From NCBI GenBank assembly GCA_963777285.1, contig CAVZPR010000001.1:558001-622000 (forward strand): a stretch of DNA of 64,000 bases, given 5' to 3'. Below are positions 56,373 through 64,000 of the stretch, piece after piece. Made by a program: the position numbers and the translations under genes. The stretch's first letter is position 1. Every line of letters begins with the position of its first letter. Source of the stretch: JAFARE01 sp963777285. Its GTDB lineage: Bacteria; Chloroflexota; Dormibacteria; Aeolococcales; Aeolococcaceae. Under the pieces are notes generated by a model that was not told where the DNA came from, made no database searches, and worked only from the letters and a program-made list of their open reading frames with translations.

Positions 56373-57364
56373 GCGTCGCCGTCGTGGACTGGCCCCGCCT
56401 CGAAGATGTCTTCGAGGACATTCAGCGTGTCATCCTCGACGCGGACGACATCGCGTGCCTGGCGCACAAGGACGCCGACGCGGACAGCCTCGGATCCGCG
56501 CTCGGCTTCGCCATCGCCGTTCGTGGATTGGGCAAGCGCGTGCAGGCGATGGCGCCGGCGCCGGTGCCGCGGCTGCTGGACTATCTGCCCGGATTCGACA
56601 CGCTGGTCGACAACGCGGGAGACGCGCAGGCGCTGTTCACCTTCGACTGCGCCACGCTCAACCGCTTCGGCGAGAAGCAGGCACTGGTGGAGCGCACGCC
56701 TGTCGTCGTCAACGTGGACCACCACGTGAGCAACGAGGGCTTCGGCACCATCAACCTGGTGGAGCCGACGGCCAGCGCCACGGGCGAGGTCGTGTTCCGC
56801 CTGCTGCGTGCCCTGGGAGCGCCCATCAACGCCGACGTGGCCACCAACTTGTACGCGGCGCTGTTCACGGACACCGGCGGGTTCCGTCACGAGAACACCA
56901 CCGAGGCAGTCCTGCGCCTCGGCGCGGACCTGGTCGCGCTGGGCGCGAACCCTGGCTGGGTGGCGCTGAAGAGCTACAAGTCGAAGTCGGTGTCGCGGAC
57001 CAGGCTGGAGGGCATGGCGATCGCGCGCATGCACACGGAGCTCGAGGGACGGCTGGTGTGGTCCGAGATCACGCAGGCGATGCTCACCGAGGCGGGCGCC
57101 CGCATGGAGGAGTCGGAGGGCGTCATCGACCAGCTGCAGAGCATCGACACCATGCGCATCGCGGTGCTGCTCAAGGAGAACGGAACCGGCAGCACCAAGG
57201 TCAGCGTTCGCTCCCGCGATCCATACGACGCGACCGACGTCTGCAGCCCATTCGGCGGCGGCGGCCACCACCGCGCGGCCGGCGCCGAGATCAGCGCGCC
57301 GCTGGCGGTGACGCGCGAGCGCGTGCTGGAGGTCGCTCGCAACCTGCTCAACCGGCATCAGTGA
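56369..57364 (+). CDS. nrnA: DHH-family oligoribonuclease/pAp phosphatase
   Basis: A 331-residue NrnA-type protein: ACLAHKDADADSLGSALGFA (first metal motif), VVNVDHHVSNEGFGTINLVE (DHH), LYAALFTDTGGFRHENTTEA and the DHHA1 ending CSPFGGGGHHRAAGAEI. It degrades nanoRNAs and 3'-phosphoadenosine 5'-phosphate. Placement between rbfA and truB is standard for Gram-positives. Confidence 0.93.
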   Translation: MSVAVVDWPRLEDVFEDIQRVILDADDIACLAHKDADADSLGSALGFAIAVRGLGKRVQAMAPAPVPRLLDYLPGFDTLVDNAGDAQALFTFDCATLNRFGEKQALVERTPVVVNVDHHVSNEGFGTINLVEPTASATGEVVFRLLRALGAPINADVATNLYAALFTDTGGFRHENTTEAVLRLGADLVALGANPGWVALKSYKSKSVSRTRLEGMAIARMHTELEGRLVWSEITQAMLTEAGARMEESEGVIDQLQSIDTMRIAVLLKENGTGSTKVSVRSRDPYDATDVCSPFGGGGHHRAAGAEISAPLAVTRERVLEVARNLLNRHQ

Positions 57365-58293
57365 CCGCGGGCATCGCCGACGGCGCGCCGCCGCGCGCAC
57401 GCGTTCGCGGCGCGGGCGTGCTGGCCCTGGACAAGCCCGCGGGCATCACGTCGTTCGACGCGGTTCGCGAGGTGCGCCGTGTGGTGGGGGAGCGGCGAGT
57501 GGGCCACGCGGGAACCCTCGACCCGACGGCGTCCGGTCTGCTGCCCATCTGCATCGGTCGCGCCACGCGCCTCGTCGACTACTTCCACGCGCAGCCCAAG
57601 ACGTACCACTGCGTCGTCCGTCTCGGCGAGCGCAGCGACACGTTCGACGTCGAAGGCACCGTCACGCCGGGCGGCGACGCGAGCTCGCTGACCGAGGATC
57701 AGGTCGCGCAGGCGCTGGATCGCTTTCGCGGTGACATCCTGCAGCTGCCGCCGATGCATTCCGCGGTGCGCCATGAGGGGCGGCACCTGTACGAGCTGGC
57801 CCGCGCGGGTCAGGAGGTGGAGCGCCGGCCGCGCCCGGCGACCATCCACGCGATCGAGCTCGTGGCCTTCCGCCCGGGCCGGGCGGCGGAGGCCGAGATC
57901 GTGGTCACGTCGGGCAAAGGCGCCTACATGCGCGTCCTGGCCGCCGACCTGGGTGAAGCGCTGGGCACGGGCGGGCTGCTCGGCTGGCTCAGCCGCACCC
58001 GGTACGGGACGCTGCGCCTCGAGGACGCGATCACACTCGACCGGCTGCTGGCGCTCGACGACCCCTGGTCCGCCGTGGGTGACATGGACGTCGCCGTGGC
58101 CCACCTGCCGCGGGTGGATGTCGCGCCGGCTCTCGCGCAGCAGCTGCGCCGCGGCCAGCCCGTGTGGCTGCCCCGGTCGCTGCAGCCCGAGGTGAGCGGT
58201 GAGTGCCGCGCTCATGCGGTGGACGGCGAGCTGATCGCCGTCGGCTCGGTGCAGGGGGGGCTGCTGCGACCCACCAAGGTGCTGGCGGCCTGA
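57361..58293 (+). CDS. truB: tRNA pseudouridine-55 synthase
   Basis: A 310-residue TruB: GVLALDKPAGITSFDAVREV, RRVGHAGTLDPTASGLLPIC (catalytic Asp in GTLDP), PKTYHCVVRLGERSDTFDVE, YELARAGQEVERRPR and SGKGAYMRVLAADLGEALG. A PUA-like tail completes the protein. GTG 57361 overlaps the nrnA stop. Confidence 0.95.
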   Translation: MTAGIADGAPPRARVRGAGVLALDKPAGITSFDAVREVRRVVGERRVGHAGTLDPTASGLLPICIGRATRLVDYFHAQPKTYHCVVRLGERSDTFDVEGTVTPGGDASSLTEDQVAQALDRFRGDILQLPPMHSAVRHEGRHLYELARAGQEVERRPRPATIHAIELVAFRPGRAAEAEIVVTSGKGAYMRVLAADLGEALGTGGLLGWLSRTRYGTLRLEDAITLDRLLALDDPWSAVGDMDVAVAHLPRVDVAPALAQQLRRGQPVWLPRSLQPEVSGECRAHAVDGELIAVGSVQGGLLRPTKVLAA

Positions 58294-58309
58294 GGCTCGT
58301 CGCCCGACG

Positions 58310-59236
58310 ATGGACGCGCAAGGGGCAGGCGGGGGCGGCGGCTCCGCGCTGACCGTCGGCACCTTCGACGGCGTGCACCGCGGTCACATGGCGCTGCTGG
58401 GACGCCTCATGGCCGTTTCCGCCCCGGCCGGCGCCAGGACGGTGGCGGTCACGTTCGACCCGCACCCCCGCTGCGTCGTCGACCCGGCCGGGTGCCCGCC
58501 CCTGCTCTGCAGCGTGCCCGAGCGGGTCGACCTGCTGCGCCGGGCCGGTGTGGACGAGGTTGCGGTGCTCGACTTCACCCCGCAGCTCGCGGCGATGAGC
58601 GCCGAGGACTTCTGCGACCTGCTGGTGGAGCGCTTCCGCCCGGTCGCCCTGGTGGAGGGGGGCGGCTTCGCCCTGGGGCAGGGACGGGCCGGCGACCTCG
58701 AGTTCCTGCGGGACTATGGGTCGGCGCACGGCTTCATCGTGGCCGAGGTCGTGATCGGGACCCACAGCGGGTCACCGGTCTCCTCGCGCCGCATCCGCGA
58801 GGAGATCGCCGCCGGCCGCATGCGCGAGGCGAACGAGATGCTGGGCCGCCACTACTCCCTCAGCGCCCCGGTGGTCGCCGGGCGCAAGGTGGGCGCCCGG
58901 CTGGGCTTCCCCACCGCCAACCTTGCGGTCCCGCCGGATCGGTGCGTGCCGGGGCCGGGCGTGTACGCCACCTGGCTCGAGGTGGAAGGCCGCTGGCTCC
59001 CAGCGGCCACCAGCATCGGCCCCCACCCCACGTTCTCGGACAACCCGGAGGCCACCATCGAGGCGCACGTGCTCGACTTCGAGGGCGACGTCTACGGCCA
59101 GGACGTCCGCCTGGCCTTCGCGCGCAGGCTGCGGGGGCAGAAGCGCTTCGGTTCGGAGGCGGCGCTGGCCGAGGCGATCCGCCGCGACGTCGAGCGGGTG
59201 CGCCAGGTGCTGTCCGGAGCAAGGCCGTACCTGTGA
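58310..59236 (+). CDS. ribF: bifunctional riboflavin kinase/FMN adenylyltransferase
   Basis: A 308-residue RibF making FMN and FAD. The adenylyltransferase half has LTVGTFDGVHRGHMALLG (HxGH-like), VTFDPHPRCVVDPA and GSPVSSRRIREEIAAG; the kinase half has GRKVGARLGFPTANLAVP, GVYATW and HVLDFEGDVYGQDVRLAF. Both activities appear intact. It follows truB by 16 nt. Confidence 0.94.
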   Translation: MDAQGAGGGGGSALTVGTFDGVHRGHMALLGRLMAVSAPAGARTVAVTFDPHPRCVVDPAGCPPLLCSVPERVDLLRRAGVDEVAVLDFTPQLAAMSAEDFCDLLVERFRPVALVEGGGFALGQGRAGDLEFLRDYGSAHGFIVAEVVIGTHSGSPVSSRRIREEIAAGRMREANEMLGRHYSLSAPVVAGRKVGARLGFPTANLAVPPDRCVPGPGVYATWLEVEGRWLPAATSIGPHPTFSDNPEATIEAHVLDFEGDVYGQDVRLAFARRLRGQKRFGSEAALAEAIRRDVERVRQVLSGARPYL

Positions 59237-60180
59237 TCTCCGACACGCTGGTCGTGGTCAACCCGGCGAGCGCCGGGGGCCGGACCTTCCAGCGGTGGCC
59301 CGAGACCGCGGCGCTCCTGCTGGCCGCCGGCGTCGACTACGAGGCGCAGCTCACGCGCGGGTCCGGCGACGCGACCGACCTCGTGCGCGCGGCGCTGTCC
59401 GGCGGCTGCCGGCGCGTGGTGGTGGTCGGCGGTGACGGCACGCTCAACGAAGCGGTGAACGGCTTCTTCGACGCCGCGGGTGCGCCGCTCGGTCGCGACG
59501 CCTGCCTTGCGCTGATCCCCAGCGGCACCGGCGGCGACTTCCGCAGGAGCGCCGGCATCCCCGTCCGGCCGGCGGCGGCGGTGCGGCTGGTGGCTGCGGG
59601 CGAGACGCGGCGGATCGACGGCGGCCGCATCGAGTACGGGGACGGCAGCCGCCGCCATTTCATCAACATCGCCGACTGCGGTCTCGGGGGTGAGGTGGTG
59701 GCTCGCGTCAACCGCAGCCCGCACAAGGGCGGCGGGGTACGCGGCACCGCGGTGTTCCTGGGCCAATCGCTGGCGGCGCTGTGGAGCTACGGCGCGCGCC
59801 GCGTGACCGTGACCGTCGACGACAGGGACAGCCTCGAGGCCGACGTGCAGAGCGTCGTCGTCGCCAACGGCGGCTACTTCGGCGGCGGCATGCACATCGC
59901 ACCGCACGCGTCGCTCGACGACGGTCTGTTCGACGTGATCGTGGTCGAATCGCGCGGTCGCATCGCATCCTTGCGCGGGCTGCCGCAGCTGTATCGCGGC
60001 AAACACATGGCGCAGCCCGGCGTCACCGCCATGCAGGCGAGAAAGGTGCGCATCGAGACGATGGATCAGCCGCTGCTGTTCGACGTCGAGGGCGAGCAGA
60101 TCGGCTGCACGCCGGCCACGCTGACGTGCCTGCCGGGCGCCATCGCGCTCTGCGCGCCCGCTGCTGACCCGTCGCTGTGA
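59233..60180 (+). CDS. diacylglycerol/lipid kinase (DagK/YegS family)
   Basis: A 315-residue lipid kinase: VVVNPASAGGRTFQRW, the nucleotide loop VVVVGGDGTLNEAVNGFFDA, LIPSGTGGDFRRSAGIP and a beta-sandwich domain (FINIADCGLGGEVVARVN, VVANGGYFGGGMHIAPHASL, LFDVEGEQIG). Substrate choice between diacylglycerol and other lipids cannot be told. GTG 59233 overlaps ribF. Confidence 0.9.
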   Translation: MISDTLVVVNPASAGGRTFQRWPETAALLLAAGVDYEAQLTRGSGDATDLVRAALSGGCRRVVVVGGDGTLNEAVNGFFDAAGAPLGRDACLALIPSGTGGDFRRSAGIPVRPAAAVRLVAAGETRRIDGGRIEYGDGSRRHFINIADCGLGGEVVARVNRSPHKGGGVRGTAVFLGQSLAALWSYGARRVTVTVDDRDSLEADVQSVVVANGGYFGGGMHIAPHASLDDGLFDVIVVESRGRIASLRGLPQLYRGKHMAQPGVTAMQARKVRIETMDQPLLFDVEGEQIGCTPATLTCLPGAIALCAPAADPSL

Positions 60181-60203
60181 GGCCGCGGTTCCCGGGCGCC
60201 TGC

Positions 60204-60209
60204 TAGACT
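60204..60209 (+). promoter_or_regulatory. -10 box for rpsO
   Basis: TAGACT followed by 10 nt and GTG 60220, implying a leader of only a few nucleotides. Confidence 0.45.
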
Positions 60210-60219
60210 GCAGCGAAAC

Positions 60220-60486
60220 GTGCCAATCGTCAGACCCAAGTCCGAGATCATCGCCGAGCACCGCCGGCACGAGACAGACACCGGCTCCGCGGAGGTCCAG
60301 GTCGCAGTTCTCACCGAGCGCATCAGCGCGCTCACGGAACACCTGCGCGACCATCCCAAAGACCACGCGTCGCGCCGGGGACTGCTCAAGTTGGTGGGGC
60401 AGCGGCGCAGGCTGCTCGACTACCTGTCGCGCCTCGACGTCGAGCGCTACCGCGCGTTGATCAGCCGTCTCGGCCTGCGCCGCTGA
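60220..60486 (+). CDS. rpsO: 30S ribosomal protein S15
   Basis: An 88-residue S15: KSEIIAEHRRHETDTGSAEV, QVAVLTERISALTEHLRDHP, KDHASRRGLLKLVGQRRRLL and YRALISRLGLRR. GTG 60220 with a nearly leaderless promoter. rpsO-pnp order is widespread. Confidence 0.96.
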   Translation: MPIVRPKSEIIAEHRRHETDTGSAEVQVAVLTERISALTEHLRDHPKDHASRRGLLKLVGQRRRLLDYLSRLDVERYRALISRLGLRR

Positions 60487-60778
60487 TGCGGCGCAGCTCA
60501 GCCAGGTCTGGCACAGCGGAGGAGACGGGCTCGCGCTGACGCCGAGCCGACACTGACAAAGCGACGACACATCGACCACTCACCGACGCAACCCGGTGCT
60601 GGCGCTCTCGCCCACCACGCGCTGTTGGTGAGACGTTGGGGACCGGGTGTCGCCCGGGACTCGCAGCGACAGCATGTCGCGCGGCCCGGCTCGAGCCCAG
60701 CCTCCAACACCTCACCGCTCGCATGCGCGACAGGCAACGCCACCACCGGGTCTCATCACATCTGAGGAGATCCAACCT
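60487..60778. other. rpsO-pnp intergenic region with hairpins
   Basis: A 292-bp gap. Possible stems include GGCTCG/CGAGCC near 60530-60550 and CACCA/TGGTG near 60615-60632; GAGGAG at 60764-60769 is the pnp Shine-Dalgarno. In enterobacteria this gap holds RNase III sites for pnp autoregulation. No clear promoter or small gene is seen. Confidence 0.4.
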
Positions 60779-62917
<2,139 letters not shown>

Positions 62918-62936
62918 GGCCAGCGCGGCGAGCCGC

Positions 62937-63953
62937 ATGGCGCACGCCGGTGCCGCGAGCGGTCCGCGGGTGGCCGTCGTCGGCGCCACCGGCGCCGCCG
63001 GCGGCACGCTGCTGCGCGTGCTGCACGAGCGCCGGTTTCCGCTCTCGGAGCTACGCGTTCTGGCCAGTGAGCGGAGCGCCGGCAGCGCGGTGCGCTACGC
63101 CGGCGGCGAGCTGATCGTGCGCGCCATCGACGAGGACGCGCTCCACGACGCCGACATCGTCTTCTTCGCCGCGGGGTCATCGACATCGCGCCGGCACGCG
63201 CCGCACGTGGCCGCGGCGGGCGGCGTCGCTGTGGACAAGTCGAGCGCGTTCCGCCTCGACGACGCCGTTCCCCTGGTGGTGCCGGAGGTCAACGCGAGCG
63301 CACTGCAGGCGCACCGCGGGATCGTGGCAAACCCGAACTGCGTCGCCATTCCGCTGAGCGTCACCCTGGCCCCGCTGCAGCACGCGTTCGGCCTGCGCCA
63401 GGTGACGCTGGCGACGTACCAGGCGGCGAGCGGCGCCGGCCGCGACCTGGTGCGCGAGCTCGCCGAGCAGGAGCGCGACGACGCAGAGGGAAAGGTGCCG
63501 CGGGCGAATGTCTATCCGCATGTGCTGCACGGCAACGTCGTGCCGGGTGGCTGGGCGATGCACGGCGACGACACCGAGGAGGAGCTGAAGATCGTCGCCG
63601 AGACGCGGCGGGTCCTCGGCGCGCCGGCGCTGCCCATCAGCGTCACGTCGGTGCGCGTTCCCGTGGCGGTGGGGCACAGCGCCGCGGTGTTCGTCGAGCT
63701 GGAGCAGCCCGTGACCGCGGACCAGGCGCGTGGCGTGCTGCGCGACGCACCCGGCGTTGCGCTGGTGGACGAACCCGGCTCGCAACGCTATCCGACACCG
63801 CGCGCCGCAGCCGGCGGCGACGATGTGCTCGTCGGCCGGGTGCGCCTCGACGCCGGCCGCGACCGCGGCCTGGCGTACTTCTTCAGCGCCGACAACCTGC
63901 GCAAAGGCGCCGCGACCAACGCGGTGCAGATCGCCGAGCTGCTGCTGGGGTGA
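62937..63953 (+). CDS. asd: aspartate-semialdehyde dehydrogenase
   Basis: A 338-residue Asd: NADP motif VAVVGATGAAGGTLLRVLHE, catalytic Cys in VANPNCVAIPLSVTLAPL, YQAASGAGRDLVRELAEQ and the base His in VRVPVAVGHSAAVFVELE. It makes aspartate semialdehyde for lysine/DAP, threonine and methionine. ATG 62937 lies 19 nt after pnp. Confidence 0.94.
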   Translation: MAHAGAASGPRVAVVGATGAAGGTLLRVLHERRFPLSELRVLASERSAGSAVRYAGGELIVRAIDEDALHDADIVFFAAGSSTSRRHAPHVAAAGGVAVDKSSAFRLDDAVPLVVPEVNASALQAHRGIVANPNCVAIPLSVTLAPLQHAFGLRQVTLATYQAASGAGRDLVRELAEQERDDAEGKVPRANVYPHVLHGNVVPGGWAMHGDDTEEELKIVAETRRVLGAPALPISVTSVRVPVAVGHSAAVFVELEQPVTADQARGVLRDAPGVALVDEPGSQRYPTPRAAAGGDDVLVGRVRLDAGRDRGLAYFFSADNLRKGAATNAVQIAELLLG

Positions 63954-63980
63954 TCCCCGGAGCCGCGCCGCCGCCAGCCC

Positions 63981-63986
63981 TACAAT
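63981..63986 (+). promoter_or_regulatory. -10 box for the gene at the right edge
   Basis: TACAAT followed by 8 nt and ATG 63995, the same leaderless layout as elsewhere in the window. Confidence 0.45.
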
Positions 63987-63994
63987 CCGGCGCG

Positions 63995-64000
63995 ATGCAG
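63995..64000 (+). CDS. first codons of the next gene (partial; dapA is a guess)
   Basis: Only ATG CAG is inside the window. The upstream TACAAT box makes it a likely start. After asd the usual neighbour is dapA, but nothing in the visible bases shows it. Confidence 0.35.

Noticed and set aside
60647..60778. N-terminal extension of pnp to 60647
   Set aside because: The extra 44 residues are not family-like, and ATG 60779 has a good GAGGAG Shine-Dalgarno.

Overview
The window is 64 kb of dense, GC-rich bacterial chromosome. It is almost entirely housekeeping genes on the + strand, with frequent GTG starts and ATGA/GTGA stop-start overlaps. No ribosomal RNA, prophage, insertion sequence or CRISPR array was seen. 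Gene content and order (efp-asp23-nusB-xseAB-tlyA-nadK-recN, scpA-scpB-rluB-cmk, ruvCAB-queA-tgt-secDF, rimP-nusA-ylxR-infB-rbfA, TreT-type trehalose synthase, no outer-membrane genes) suggest an uncultured monoderm of the Terrabacteria, near Chloroflexota/Dormibacterota or deep Actinobacteria. This placement is an inference from gene content only.

Layout. 1-4.5 kb: FtsA-like ATPase, a one-pass baseplate-J-like surface protein, RuvX, a frameshifted A24 prepilin peptidase and a PH-domain membrane protein. 4.8-11.4 kb: efp, asp23, nusB, xseA, xseB, tlyA, nadK, recN. 11.4-19.9 kb: scpA, scpB, a fused RluB-Cmk, plsC, dinG, rsmI, tatD, rsmA. 19.9-27.3 kb: MFS exporter, Zn-ribbon peptide, tRNA-Val(GAC), MacB-type ABC pair, LPG-synthase-like membrane protein, a minus-strand epimerase-like gene and Xaa-Pro aminopeptidase. 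27.3-32.6 kb: a 1191-aa zinc-ribbon/class III cyclase/ATPase/TPR protein followed by an MFS transporter carrying a cyclic-nucleotide-binding domain. 32.6-35.3 kb (minus): TreT and a GH8 lipoprotein. 35.5-43.8 kb: Zn-ribbon protein, thrS, a TlyA-like methyltransferase, infC-rpmI-rplT, pheS-pheT, mpg. 43.87-44.11 kb (minus): a probable structured RNA. 44.2-52.0 kb: yebC, ruvC-ruvA-ruvB, queA, tgt, secD/secF. 52.2-60.2 kb: rimP, nusA, ylxR, infB, rbfA, nrnA, truB, ribF, lipid kinase. 60.2-64 kb: rpsO, pnp, asd and the first codons of the next gene.

Regulatory signals. Many genes carry a TANNNT box 6-10 nt before an ATG/GTG, a pattern expected for leaderless mRNAs. infC and infB both appear to start at ATC with a strong Shine-Dalgarno exactly 8 nt upstream, and mpg appears to start at ATA. 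The infC operon has a leader with a textbook intrinsic terminator and a competing stem. Three palindromic intergenic elements of 122-134 bp lie at 45.0, 52.1 and 53.7 kb; the last two share a structured core with compensatory base changes.

Sequence quality. prepilin peptidase, rsmI, nusA and the secD/secF junction each show a single-base frame break in an otherwise well conserved gene. These look like assembly or base-calling errors, but should be checked before any is called real.
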